Below, in pieces: positions 11,057-22,897 of a stretch of DNA of 64,000 nucleotides. The number at the start of each line of letters is the position of its first letter. Position 1 is the first letter of the stretch. The translations under genes were made by a program, and so were the position numbers. This stretch comes from Tamarix chinensis (lineage: Eukaryota; Streptophyta; Magnoliopsida; Caryophyllales; Tamaricaceae), in contig CM060177.1 of assembly GCA_030549775.1 (NCBI GenBank), forward strand, positions 68,619,138-68,683,137. Reading direction: 5' to 3'. The notes beneath the pieces are model-generated. The model was not told where the DNA came from, did not search any database, and saw nothing but the letters and a program-made list of their open reading frames with translations.

Positions 11057-14056
11057 CCCTTTAGTATCCATATTCCCTAGTAAATCATTAGTTTCTATAG
11101 TAGGAAAGGCATTGAGATCTATGAAAATCTTATAATCAACTAATAACCCACCCGAAGGCACTATACGGTAAAATGATGGATGGTAAACTAATGTTCAGTA
11201 GCCAATCAATGATAAAATAATCTAGACCTTTCATGGTGATCGTTCTACTTTAAGTGATTAGTGTCGTATTAGATTGGGATTTCATTTCATATAAGGGCCC
11301 ACAAACAATATCACACTAATCAAGAAGCCTTTTCAATTCAATGCACCTATATAAGGTTCTCACATCATCTAGTGTTTCCATTTAGGGTATCTTTTAAGTG
11401 ATTATCCTAATACTCAATTAATTATGCCGAAAGGTGGAATTATATAAATGTTAATATCATTTATAAATCTTGAAGCCAATAATTTAGTTTCCATTTATTA
11501 CTTATGTTCATAATTCAAATCTAGATTATTATAAGGCCAAAGTCCTAGTTCATTACTTAATCACAGTCTTACCATTCATTGAAGGATGTTCCAATTTAAT
11601 TCCTCAGGCCAAACATGAAGGTCTAATTATAGGTAAACTAAGGTTAACCCTAACTCATCACTATTTATCCATTTATTTCAATAGCTACATGAAAGTCACT
11701 TGTTATAGATAAGGTTAATTTAAGGCCACCCTACATGTCCATGTTATCTTCTTCTATCTTTGCTAAGTCATTTCATGTACGGGGTCCTCATTTTAAGGAC
11801 ATGATTTAAGTCATTAGAGGTCTATTATCTATATTTTTGATTCGTTACTTCAATACTAACCATAGGAAGAATCCATTTTTAGTCATTTAATCATCTATTC
11901 ATTTTATAGTAAAGAGAAGGCTCAAATGCTAAATTTAGGTCAAAATTTGTCAACTAAGATAAATTTCTCTTTACTAACTTTAATCCATTATTTAATCTTC
12001 ATTAATCTAGGAAAATTCATAGCCACTAGCATCTTAGGTTATTATCTAAGCATAAGAAAACTCAAAGAATCACATTTGGGAAGAAATAGGTAAGGAAAGA
12101 CAAACTAGTCGATACTAGTTGATGGGTTTCAAAAACCAGTCAATGGGTCTCACTGACCAATAGATCAATTTCATAGACCAGTTGATCGGTCAAGGAACTA
12201 TAAAGCTTCACAATTATGGAAAACCAATAGATTTGTTTGGTTATACCAGTCAATGTTTCTAACCCGATGCTAAGACTACTAGGGTCACATACCAACTAGG
12301 GGATTGGTTGACCCAACCAGTCAACTATTCTAGGAGCTAGTTGATGGGTTTGGGTAAACTAGTCGATGGATTTAACCCGAGATCAAAACCACTATAGTTA
12401 TAGACCAACCAATCAATGGCTCTACCAAACCAGTTGATCAGTTTGGAGCGAAGACATCTCTATAAAACACAATTACACATAATTAAATTCCATAAAAATT
12501 ATCTAATTAGTATGAACATCGATCTTAGGTTATTTAAGGTTTTTAACACACAATATTCATTAATCATCATGTGAAATATAAAATTTATGTTGGGAGTCTC
12601 AATAAAACTATGCCTACATTTTATGAACTTTAATTGGGAAATCATGCATCGTATTATCTTCTTACTAAGCCAGCATGCAACAATATATTCCTCATGTCAC
12701 ACATAACAATGCCACTTAAGACAACCAGAATATTAAGGAAATTTTGAATCCCAAATCATATTTATGAGGTTTATGCATAAAAGCCTTTAAGACAGACTTC
12801 CTACCAATTCTTGCATTCATTCTATACTAACTAGTGTAGGCACACCGTCATCTCTAATAATCAAGATATCACATACTTAAAGAACATGCACTATAATTAC
12901 CCATACCATTTCCTAAGAAAATAGGGAAGATAATGGTTTAGCTTAAAAGAGATGAGAAACACACCAAAAGAATAGAAGTCTTTGAAAATCCAAACTCCTT
13001 TCCTAAACTGAACACCTTTAAAGTAGAGCCAGATCAAAACTTAGTAAAACCTTTAAAATGTGAAAAGAAGATTTAATAGAATTGGCATCCTAGGAGAGAA
13101 AATCAAAGAAAACCCACCTTCCTAATGAGAAAATAGTGAAAACTAGAGGTGAATTCTAACCCTTACTCTTTTACTAAATCTAACCCCATCTTCCTTAAAA
13201 TTAAAATAAGAAGAAGCTAGAGAAATGATTAAAAGAGGAAAGAAAGATTAGAAATGAAATTCAAGGAGAGAGAATGTGGCAAAGCAAGTGTGAAGCAAAA
13301 TAGGGCAGTTCAAAGGTTAAGGAAGAAGGGAGAAAGACTGAGTTTAAATTACTGAGAGTTTCTACTAAAATAAGAAGGGAAAATGAGTGTATAAATTGAG
13401 ACCCCAAACCCTAATCTAAATTTGAGATTCAAAGTTTATGTTTTAAAGGTTCAAATTGGTGAAACTACAAGGTTATAGATAATTTATCCTCAGGAATTTC
13501 AAACACAAGAAAAGGATAATGACACAAATGGGAGGGAGTTGAATTTTATCAATCTATAAAGGTTGTAGAAGAACATATTCAGATGAAGAATCTCATAAAA
13601 GAGGGATAAGGCAAGGAAGAAGAAGGCAAATGAGCTAAAGAGATGAAAGTGACTTCTCCTAATTTACTTCTTCATGAATCCATTGAAAATTAATAAAATA
13701 GGTTACTCAAGCTAAAAAAGCTTCATAAAAATTGTAAAAAAACCATTAAAAAATTATGACATGGAAAAAGTTTTGGGGAAAGAATCATAGTGACAATTGT
13801 GTTGGAAGAATAACTATTTCAATCAAACTAATCGACTAGTACCCAAAACTAAGGACCATACTAATCTTAAATATTCATTTAAAATAAGATCAAACACACT
13901 CAAATCACCATCAAATGCTTAGATTAATACACATAAAAGACCATAAAAATTTAAATATTAGAGATACCTAAGAATGACTTTTAAGGTGGAGTTTGTCATA
14001 GATGCAATCCCTAATTTTATATGGGCATACTATCCCCATAGTGTGTTGGCAAGGCC
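11057..14056 (+). mobile_element. 3' part of B-type element B0
   Basis: Non-coding. It shares scattered blocks with the tail of B2, for example 'aaatgagctaaag' followed by 'atgaaagtgact' (near 13628-13652; B2 near 42073-42096) and 'aatcgactagt' (near 13830; B2 near 42281). Between 12100 and 12440 it carries a degenerate repeat of the phrase 'ccagtcgatgggttt'. The expected GGTATTACA-like terminus is not seen before B1 starts at 14062, so the true end is lost or displaced by B1. Confidence 0.4.
12100..12440 (+). repeat. Degenerate 'CCAGTYGATGGGTTT' repeats
   Basis: Variants of ACCAGTCGATGGGTTT recur about a dozen times at irregular spacing inside B0. Copies are heavily mutated, and the pattern is visible in only one orientation. 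Confidence 0.5.
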
Positions 14057-16009
14057 TTTTTTTTAACACCCAAAATTTATGATTTAAAATTTTTATTTTT
14101 TAAAAGAATAATATTTCAATAATAGGAGTTTTGCCACATTTAGAATAACTCTAGTTCCCTCCCCTTTTTTATGCCAAGTGCTAAGGCTTAGAATAAGTTA
14201 GATCTATAACAAAGTAGCAGAAATAAGAGACAGTAATATAAATAAATGTCATGTATAAAAATCCTCCATATAACAATAGTAATCAAAATACAATAAGAGA
14301 CATAAGAGTTCAAAGAAAAATTAACTACAACAAAAGCTAGCACTTGAAGGTCCAACACAAGTTTACCCTAACTCTTAGAACCAAAAGCCCATTATGAGAA
14401 TGAAATGTCATCCCAATGACCCCATTAATCTTTACTGCTCTTATATGCCTCATGCCAATCCTTAGCCTTCGCATAATCATCTATAAGTATAGTATCAATA
14501 CGGCTTCCTAATATTGAGTGAATCAGAATACCTCATAAGAGATAGTATACTCACATTATACATAATCATATAATAATCTAGAAACATGACCAAAGCGGAA
14601 ATCTCAAGCAATAATAAAATAGTAATAATCATTCTTTACATATACAAATGTGGATGCATATTTGTTCATAGATCTAAATATGGGTTATAACTAATAAATA
14701 TGGCTTACATTCATAGACTATAGATAGAAAAAGTTTAGTTGAATATCAAAAGTTACTTTGTGAGTTTTTCATTCTCTTTATGAGTTTACTTGATTATTGG
14801 AAAGTTACTATATGTAGTTTCTTTTGATTTTCTTTAGTGGGTGATTATTTATTAGTTCTCCTTAAGAACTCTTTGATTACTATCTTCGTGAATTATCAAA
14901 GTTATATCTTCTTAGGGTTTTATGGCATACAAATGTATGAGTATCCTATAAAACCATTAAAAATATATTGTTGAGTAATAAAGAAGATACATTTGGTTGC
15001 TTTTAGTTCTTTCAACCCACATCCACATCATATATGACATCAAAGCCTTATGCTCAATAACCAACCATATTTACTCATTCAAATCAATCTCATAATGTAT
15101 AAAAACCATATCATAACCCATTTCAAACAAAGTAGGGCAATAAGGCTCTACGAAACAACTAAAAAAATCAATTCTAAATACAAAAGGTACAACTCTAAGG
15201 CAACTATTAAAAAAACAATCCAAAATTTACCAAGGCCATCAGACAAATACTTAGATTATTATTTACTTTACTTGAGGGGAGATAGTCAACCCAATGACAC
15301 TAAAGTATATTTAATCATATTCATTAATAGAGGAAACATAATGCCCTTAGATTATAATTTAAGGACACTCATATAAAATTGTATCCTTATTCTTCCTAGG
15401 TCACCTAATTCTTAATTAACAATACCCTTAATAAGTCTAAAGAACCAATTAAAATATGATGGGGGAGAATCCTCATTTTATGATCACACTCTTGCCCTTA
15501 ATTTTTCCAAGTTTGAAAGTCACAAAACTCTCCTCACTTGGACAAATTAATTATTCTTAAAAAAAATAACCATTCAAACCTTGTTAACTTTTACCATCTC
15601 CACATAATAATACCCACCTTTCTTAAGCCAAAAATTTCCTAATATTCCCAAAAATTTTAGCTGATTTTATTTTATTATTTATCTCAAAAAATAACCCAAA
15701 AATGCATCCCATTATTCACCCACAATAGCCACACAAAACAAGCCACAAGTTCCTTTCAAGCAACATGACAAGTCTTTTACAATACTTGTTAAGAAAAATG
15801 TAGATTTTTGGGAAGAACAAGAAAGGAAAGAAGAAATTATTTACTTATATTTATCCCTTAAAATATTAAAATTATACTTATCTCTTTCTTTGTGAATCAA
15901 GTGGAAGCTAATTGAGTTGGCCATATGCTAGAAGGCCCCCAATTTTAAATTTACACAACAACCCCATAGTATTAGGTAGTTTTCTTCATTTATTTTAGCT
16001 CAAATCACA

Positions 16010-16364
16010 TATATTAGTTGAATATATAATTTGTAACCTTTAATCCTACACTCCATATATAAATTCCAAGAAAATATTAAAAGATGGAACAATTTTTTTT
16101 AGGTGCACACATTCCCTCTTAAAACCTAGAGCATTCATCCTTCAACTATAGTGTAAGAGTTTAAATTTTCTACAAAATCTTCTAAGATTTATCCTAAGAG
16201 TTTAAACCTTAGATGATTCTTTAAGATTATTGATTCAAGTAGTTCAAAAGGATCAATTTAATCTTATCAATTCTCTCTATATTTTCCTCTTAATTTTTAG
16301 TTGATATAATATTTGTTAGACACCACTTTCTAATATGATCTAGTTGGATCTCATATGTAACAAC
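16010..16364 (+). repeat. 5' LTR of the gypsy element
   Basis: Bases 16010-16127 align with 20655-20768, sharing 'aacctttaatccta', 'aaattccaag' and 'attccctct'. The right boundary is set by the primer site that follows. The left boundary is approximate, because similarity to the 3' copy extends a few bases ('atcaca') outside it. Confidence 0.7.
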
Positions 16365-16365
16365 T

Positions 16366-16380
16366 TGGTATCAAAGCTTA
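16366..16380 (+). other. Primer binding site, initiator tRNA-Met type
   Basis: TGGTATCAAAGC differs by one base from the usual plant TGGTATCAGAGC, the complement of the initiator tRNA-Met 3' end. It lies directly after the 5' LTR. Confidence 0.8.
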
Positions 16381-16448
16381 GGTTGTAGCAATTTGGGTGT
16401 TGTTTATTTTTATTCCATCACCTTTTTTGAAACCTAAACCCATAAAAA

Positions 16449-17530
16449 ATGAATTCTGAACCAAACACCATTCCATTTGAGCCACAACAGATTTTCTCCA
16501 CTAATAATCAAAATCAATTTCCTTTATTTTACCTTCTAAAATTTTTGTTTGCCTTTAATGGGAGACCTCCCTTTACCAAAAGGTTTGAGCCTTGAGAAGA
16601 AAATTAGTTGAAGAGTGATTGAGCTATTGAGTCTCTTCAAAATGATATGAGAAGATTACTTTATACCTTGGAGACCATACTTCCTAATTCATTTCAAAAC
16701 ACACACAAAAAATTACCCCTATTCGAGACTATCATGGGGTTGGTGAGCATGTTGAAAGTGCAAATGGAGAAATTTAATCCTCTAGTGATTCTTCTCTAGA
16801 TATAAGGATATGGAAAAAGAATATGAGAGAGTATTTATGATTTTAGAGTTGAGATCTCGGTGTTTGAAGGCAATCATAATCTAGAAGAATTTTTGGAGTG
16901 GGATTTGAGGACTAATGGATATTTCGACCCCAAACCCATTAAGGTGGCGGTTTTCAAGCTTAAAGACCATGCCTCATTGTGGCAGGATAACTTGGTTCAT
17001 AATAAGAGAAAAAATAAAAGAAAAGTGAAAATTTAAGTCTTGGTTGAAAATGAGGAAGTTGATGAAGGAGAGATTCCTTCCGCCTCCTTTCACTCAAGTC
17101 TTGTATAATAAAAGGACATATTTGAAGCAAGAATCATTAAATGTAGAGGATTGCATTAGGGAGTTTGAAAAAATCTCTATGATTCTCGGTTTGGATGATC
17201 TAGAGGAGTATACTATGTCTCTATTCCTCGATGGAATTATCTCTAGGATGGTGGAAATGCATAGGTTTTACACCTTATATGAGCTTTACCATTTAACCAT
17301 CAAGGTTGAAAAACATAAAAAAGAAAAGATGTTCATGAGGTATAGAGGTCCAAATAAGGGTGATAGCACCTCAAGAAAGACTCCTTAACCATTCAAAACT
17401 CATTCCACACCTTTGATAAAAGATTTCTAGGGTAAAGGGGTGGTGGTTAAGAATCAAACCAAAAGTTTAAGGTGTTTTAAATGTCAAGGCTTGGGGAAAT
17501 ACCAAAATGAGTGTCCTAAAAAGCAGGTGA
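16449..17530 (+). pseudogene. gag remnant with altered zinc knuckle
   Basis: Gag would form the particle and bind the RNA genome. The likely start is the ATG at 16449. The frame breaks within about 50 codons and several shifts follow. The best-kept part is 17044-17388 (114 codons, with phrases such as LNVEDCIREFEKI and SLFLDGI), which fits a retrotransposon Gag domain. A CCHC-type knuckle follows at 17472-17514: C-F-K-C, a short loop, then a final C. The histidine position is occupied by another residue, so metal binding is probably lost. Recognition rests on order and on the knuckle. Confidence 0.75.
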
Positions 17531-17689
17531 TGACCATGGTTGATTTATAGGAGGCCAACCAAAAGGAGGAAAGTGAGGAAAAGGATATTGAGTTAGCTTT
17601 CAATGGAGAGGAAGAGTATACATCACCAGATCTCAGTGAATCCTTGATTATTAGGAGGGTGTTGCACACTAAAGAGGTCAAATGTGATG

Positions 17690-18060
17690 AATATCACAGA
17701 GAAAATATTTTTTCAAGCCAAGTGCATAATACTTGGGAAGATATGTTCTCTTATTGTTGATGGAGGTAGTTATGCCAATGTTTCTTCATGCAATTTGGTA
17801 GAGAAACTTGGTCTCACCACTATAAAATGAGACAAACCATATAAGCAAGTGAAGGTGCCAGTTTTGATTGGGAAGACCTATCAATATGAAGGGGTGTATG
17901 ATGTAGTGGCAATGGATGATTGTCATGTGATTTTGGGGGGACAATGGTAATTTGATAGGAGTGTCATATGTGATAGGAAGAATAACACCTATTTCTTGAA
18001 TTTTACCAAGAATAAGATTGTAATCACCTTTTTAATTACAAGGCCTAATCATGTTGACAT
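17690..18060 (+). pseudogene. Aspartic protease remnant
   Basis: IVDGGS at 17753-17770 matches the D-[ST/G]-G active-site region of plant gypsy proteases, followed by a 'NLVEKLGL' phrase. Further on, 'DVVAMDDCHVILG' and a 'FDRSVICD' phrase match the region linking protease to reverse transcriptase in plant gypsy polyproteins. In-frame stops (for example TGA near 17828) and frame changes make it non-functional. Confidence 0.72.
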
Positions 18061-18289
18061 GAGTTATAAAAAAGTCTTTACTGTTAGGTGAAAATTATAT
18101 AAATAATGCTATAGTAAAAAGGAAGATAATGTGATTATTGTTATTGTTAGAGGATAAAGAAGGGAAGTCTTGCATTGAATTAAGAATTAGGGAATTTTTA
18201 GAAGAGTTTGATTATGTATTACTATTAGAGGGATAGAGCACTAAATAAACTTTGTACTTGGTGCTATACTCCCTAATAAGGAAACCTAT

Positions 18290-19060
18290 AGGTATAATCC
18301 TAAGGAGGCCTTGGATTTTTAAATGCATGTAGATTAGTATTGTCTAAGGGTTTGATGAGGGAGTCCCTTAGCACTTGTGTCATTCCTGCCTTACTTGTAC
18401 TAAATAAAGATGGTACCATGAGAATGTTTGTTGATATTAGAGCTATCAACAACATTACCATGAAGTATAGGTATCCTATACCTAGACTTGATGATATGCT
18501 TGATTGACTCAATGGTGCATGCTTGTTTTCCAAAATAGATATAAGGAGTGGTTACTATCAAATAAGAATGAAAGATGGTGGTGAGTGGAAAATGACATTC
18601 AAAACCAAGGGAGGATTTTAAGAATGGATGGTTATGCCCTTCGATTTGTTAAACGCCCCTAGTACCTTCATGAGACTTATGAATGAGGTACTTAGACCAT
18701 TCATTAGCAAATTTTTAGTCATTTATTTTGATGACATCCTTTTGTATAGCTATAGCTAATAAGAACATTGAAAGAATATCAAACTTGTATTTCTAGCACT
18801 TATAGGACATAAGTTGTATGCTAAACTAGAAAAATGTGAGTTCTTTATACCTAATGTTACATTTCTAGGCTTTGCGGTGTTCAAGGATGGTATAACCATG
18901 GATGAATCTAAAGTAGAAACAATCAAGACATCACCTACACCAACGAGCCTTACACAAGTGAGATATTTTCATGCTTTGGCTTCATTTTATTAGATGTTTA
19001 TTAGGGATTTTAGCACCCTAATAGCCCCTATAACCGAATGCATGAAGAAGGGAAAATTCA
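18290..19060 (+). pseudogene. Reverse transcriptase remnant
   Basis: RNA-dependent DNA polymerase of the gypsy element. Reading 18361 onward gives the family's conserved order: '[19 protein letters not shown]', then '[15 protein letters not shown]', then '[17 protein letters not shown]', then the catalytic YFDD (18724-18735) followed by ILLYS. The catalytic Asp of the KID motif and both Asp of YFDD are still readable. TGA at 18505-18507 and TAA at 18619-18621 interrupt the same frame, and the usual PFGL is PFDL. The thumb and connection region follows to about 19060 in broken frames. Confidence 0.9.
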
Positions 19061-19089
19061 AGTGAACCAAGGCCATAAAATATGCCTTT

Positions 19090-19500
19090 GAGATGATCAA
19101 GGGGAAGTTAAGTGAAGAACCTTTCCTAACATTACCAAACTTCAAAAAATTATGTGAGGTTGAGTGTGATGTTAGTGGAGTAGGAATTGGAGCTAATTTA
19201 CTACAAGAAGGGAAACCAATCGCCTTCTTTAGTAAAAAGCTAAATGTATCTAGAGTGAACTATAGCATATGTGACAAAGAGTTATACACTTTGGTAAGAA
19301 CTCTAGATCATTGGTCCCCCTACTTATGACCTTTACAGTTTGTGCTGCATATAGATCATGAGCCATTAAGTATATCAATGCCTAACAAAAGCTTAATCTA
19401 TGACATGCGTGATAGGTAGAATTTTTGCAATCTTTTTTATTTATAGCCAAACATAAAAGTGGAAAAACGAATGAAGCAGTAGATGCCCTCTCTAGAAGGT
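19090..19500 (+). pseudogene. RNase H remnant
   Basis: The stop-free stretch 19093-19329 reads '[20 protein letters not shown]', 'IAFFSKKLN', '[14 protein letters not shown]', the gypsy RNase H core with the first catalytic Asp (CDVSG) present. After a stop it continues with an 'HIDHEPL' phrase and, in a shifted frame, 'FIAKHKSGKTNEAVDALSRR', the standard end of this domain. RNase H would degrade the RNA strand during reverse transcription. Confidence 0.88.
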
Positions 19501-19689
19501 ATTATATGCTATCTTTATTAGAAGCAAGAGTATTGGGGTTTGGATGCCTTTGGGAGCACCTCAAGGAAGATAAAAACTTAGGCTGCTATTTCAAGGATCA
19601 AGACAAGAAAAGAAGCTCATTTTTTTAATCTCAAAGAGGTCTCTTTTCAATAACAATAAGCTTTGAATTCCCAAATGCTCCATCAAATA

Positions 19690-20640
19690 ATTATGTGTAA
19701 GGGAAGTGCATGGAGTTGGACTAGCTAGACACTTTGGCATCAATAAGACCATAGATGTACTAAGTGAATATTTTTATTTGTCCAAACTTGTGGGAAATGT
19801 ATAAAGTGTAATAGCTAGATGTGTCACTTGTCAAAAGTCCAAGAGTCACTTCTACTAAGGGCTCTATACTCCACTACCTCTCCCACAATAACTATGGGAT
19901 CATATGAGTATGTAATTCATTATACCATTGCCTAAGAAACATAGGAAAAATGATGCTATAATGGTGGTGTTGGATCGATTCTCTAAGATGTCTCATTTCA
20001 TTGCCAGCCACAAGACGCATGATGACTCTTACATAGTTGATCTATTCTTCAAGGAAATAGTTAGGTTGCATGGTATTTCCAAGATTGTTGTTTCATATAG
20101 CAATACTAAGTTCCTTAGCTATTTCTAGAAGACTTTATGGAGGCTAATAGGTACCAAACACCTAATCAGTACTTTCTACCATCCAAAAACCAATTGGAAA
20201 ACCAAGGTTAGTAGTAGGGCCCCACCATGATCCTCAAAATTTTGGTTCACAAATTCTTAAAGGATCTCATGCTAACTTTACCTACAATCAATCACCAACC
20301 TATGCTACTAGCCACTCTCCTTTTGAAGTTGTATATGGTGCCAACCCTACTACTCACATCAATCTCTTACCTTTCCCCATCAAAGCCCATGCCAACTTTA
20401 AAGCACAAGAAAAAGGCAAAGGCAATGAAAAATCTTGATGACTAGGTGATATAAAATATTAATAGGGTTAATGAGATGTACAACAGTAAAACCAACAAGC
20501 ATTGAAAGCAACACTTGCATGAGTTAGGATACTTAGTTTGCTTCACCCAAGGAAGGAAATATTTCTTTCTAAATGGAAGAACAAAATCATGCTTAGAAGC
20601 AATAGTCCATATAAGATCATTGGATGAAGGAATGAAGTAG
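19690..20640 (+). pseudogene. Integrase remnant with lost catalytic residues
   Basis: An HHCC-like zinc-binding part spans about 19720-19850 (ARHFGINKT ... CVTCQKSKS). The core spans about 19905-20240, with 'VVLDRFSKMSHF', 'DLFFKEIVRLHG' and 'YHP'. In this family the three catalytic acids lie just before the LP motif, in SDRD, and in QTEV. Here these positions read stop, SYSN and KTKV, so none survives. A C-terminal stretch ('GRKYFFLNGRTKS') is recognisable near 20550. No chromodomain was seen. Confidence 0.8.
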
Positions 20641-20654
20641 TATGGTCCATCACA

Positions 20655-20768
20655 TGTATTAGTTAGCTATGTTATAACCTTTAATCCTATACTATATCAA
20701 TAAATTCCAAGCAAAGAATGAAAGAAGGAATAAACTATTTTTTGGCTGCACATATTCCCTCTCAAAGT
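20655..20768 (+). repeat. 3' LTR of the gypsy element, truncated
   Basis: Only the first third of the LTR is present. Similarity to the 5' LTR stops after 'attccctctcaaa', and what follows is B1-like sequence. This points to a deletion after insertion. Confidence 0.65.
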
Positions 20769-22601
20769 ATGTGAATAGCAATGATCACAATTTAACCCTA
20801 ATCATGCTTTTGTGATACCATGCTATATACATTAATACTATCTACAACATGTAATGATTGTCATGGAGCACTTAGCATGGTATAAACATAATTAATTGAC
20901 AAGACCACATACCCTAATAAAAAACCTAGACATACATACACTAACCTTTACAGATTCCACATGTATAAATCTCTTAATTATTAACAATTCAAACATGTTC
21001 TATCTATTTAAGATCATGCTTTCATTTTATCACATATTTCAGAAGCCTTAAATAATATAAAACCCTAAAATGATTCTAGATATAAAAAAACATATCATGC
21101 TCACATAAAAATTCTATCATCTTATGAGTAATTAGATTTACCAAAATACAAGCTACAAAAAAGTATGAAAGTGTGTCTTCTTCATGACATCTCAAGGATT
21201 ACCTAAGAAAGAAACAACCAATGAAATTGCTATTAGCATCTAATGCAATAAAAAATCAACTAAATTAACTAAAACTAAATTTGAAAAAGGGAAAGAAAGT
21301 AGCCAAAGGAAAGGGTAGCTATGTAAGGCAATAATGTAACAAGGGTGTAATAACGGGTAGAGCTCATGTTGTAAGACCTTAGGAGTGTGAGGTCTTCATG
21401 CCACAAGAATGTCAGAAATTCCACAAGCTCACATAGAAAATGGATTAGTGTGTATGACTGATACAGAAGAGGCTTGGCAATGTGAGGTCATTAGATAATT
21501 AGGAGGAGGGAAATAATAAAGGTTCATGCAACAAATGGAGGGGGTGAAGTCTGAAGGCACAACATGAGGTTTGGGTCCAACATAGGGCTAGTAACATGAG
21601 TTGCTCTTGTTGCCAAGGGGTACGTAATGTGATTTGCTTATGTAGGGGAGAAGGAGTAGTGTTAGGTTGTAGAGATTTGACATAGACTACTTCAATAAAA
21701 ATGGTGAAATAAAAAAGTAGAAGGTTAGGGATGTTGCGAATGGGAGCTCAAGAGGATGAGGGAGACATGTATAGACCAAAGGATCTAATTTTTGGTGGAT
21801 CAAAACAAAAAGTGAAGAATTAGGCTTTATATGGGTAATGTTACACACAAGGCCGGGAGGAGTAGGTAGAGATGAGGAGAATACTAGTGTCAAGGAGTAG
21901 GAGTCGAAGTATGGGGAAAAATTGTAAGAGCGGTTGTGAAGGAGAAAAATATGTCAGGCAATGGGGCAATAAAGAAGAAAAATAATAATAATATTTATAT
22001 ATTATATTTAGAGTAAGCAAACCAAGGGGAAACCATTTGTTAAGTATAGTTTGGGTTCTAAGACAAAACAGATATAAGTTAAGATCTAAAATAAGGTTAA
22101 AACTAATAACCCAAATTCAATCAAATTTTAGCCTAATGAAATTTATATCTAATTCACCATGATAATAATACATTTTATATAAAATATCCTACAATAATTA
22201 TTTCAATTAATTACACATAATTATCCATTTATTATTAGGGTTTCTATAAATGAGGTATTACATCTTTATACTCTCTAGGTAACCTACTGGTCTTAGAGGA
22301 AGGTCAGAGTGTTCCTTAGTTGATTCAGGACATTTTTCTAGCTTTAGTTGTTTGGATTGTTGTTGTAGTCATTGAATTCAACTTTAGAGTGTTTTTCTCT
22401 CATATAAAATATGACTTGGTGGATTATGTGATAACATAATATGGATAAAAAAATCAATAAACAACACATGTAAGTGGATTCATTCACTTTGATGTTTTGA
22501 TTCATGTTCTAAGTGTTTATGTGTTTTATCTCTCTTTTTGTAGAGTTATACTCCTTTTTTTTATTTATATTATACATATATACATATACATACATACATA
22601 A

Positions 22602-22603
<2 letters not shown>

Positions 22604-22694
<91 letters not shown>
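22604..22694 (+). repeat. Compound CA-TA microsatellite
   Basis: About 29 bp of CA dinucleotides run into about 62 bp of TA dinucleotides. The open frame across it is an artefact. Confidence 0.95.
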
Positions 22695-22695
<1 letters not shown>

Positions 22696-22779
22696 TATTT
22701 ATCCTTTCTATTTATATATATTATATCTCTCTCTATGTTATGTCTTTATTTTATCTTGTATTTAAATGTTTTATCCTTG

Positions 22780-22897
22780 TGGTTCATATAAGGATGGTTA
22801 AATGGTCTAACTTGTACAAAACATGGTGGTAACACTAGTGTATTTTAATTTGTTTCTACATTTCAAAATGATATTTTTTTTAAATCAAGGTGTTATA
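22780..22897 (-). other. Palindromic head of a minus-strand LTR-like element (E)
   Basis: Read on the minus strand it begins TATAACACC (ending at plus position 22897) and contains AGTGTTACCACCAT about 75 bp further in. This is the head arrangement seen in A1-A4, C and D. The body would extend leftwards, and B1 probably interrupts it. Confidence 0.45.

Larger units (their letters stand above)
16010..20768 (+). mobile_element. Decayed Ty3/gypsy retrotransposon, 3' LTR truncated
   Basis: The order LTR, tRNA-Met primer site, gag with zinc knuckle, protease, reverse transcriptase, RNase H, integrase, partial LTR is the Ty3/gypsy order. The compact size and short LTR (about 355 bp) suggest a small chromovirus such as Reina, but I see no chromodomain, so the lineage is a guess. 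Many in-frame stops and shifts run through the whole coding region, so it is inactive. The two LTRs have diverged strongly, which implies great age. Target duplications cannot be assessed because the right LTR is incomplete. Confidence 0.88.
14062..22262 (+). mobile_element. B-type LTR-like element B1, split by a gypsy element
   Basis: It starts with a decayed TGTAACACCC-like end (14062) and ends GAGGTATTACA (22262). Possible duplications are TTTTT (14057-14061) and TCTTT (22263-22267), a four-of-five match in low-complexity sequence. The head resembles B2 (a 'ccaagtgctaagg' block, then 'actgagt' and 'atactcacatt' like text). The tail resembles B2 (a 'ctcaaggattacct' block near 21190; B2 near 41317) and ends with matching AT-rich text. 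The only coding traces are those of the nested gypsy element. A stop-poor frame at 15050-15376 has no recognised domain. Confidence 0.5.

Noticed and set aside
15050..15376. 108-codon frame MLNNQPYLL...
   Set aside because: Lys/Asn/Ile-rich by base composition, inside B1, no recognised motif and no counterpart in B2.
22513..22791. 92-codon frame of alternating Tyr/Ile and His/Thr
   Set aside because: Translation of the CA and TA microsatellites.
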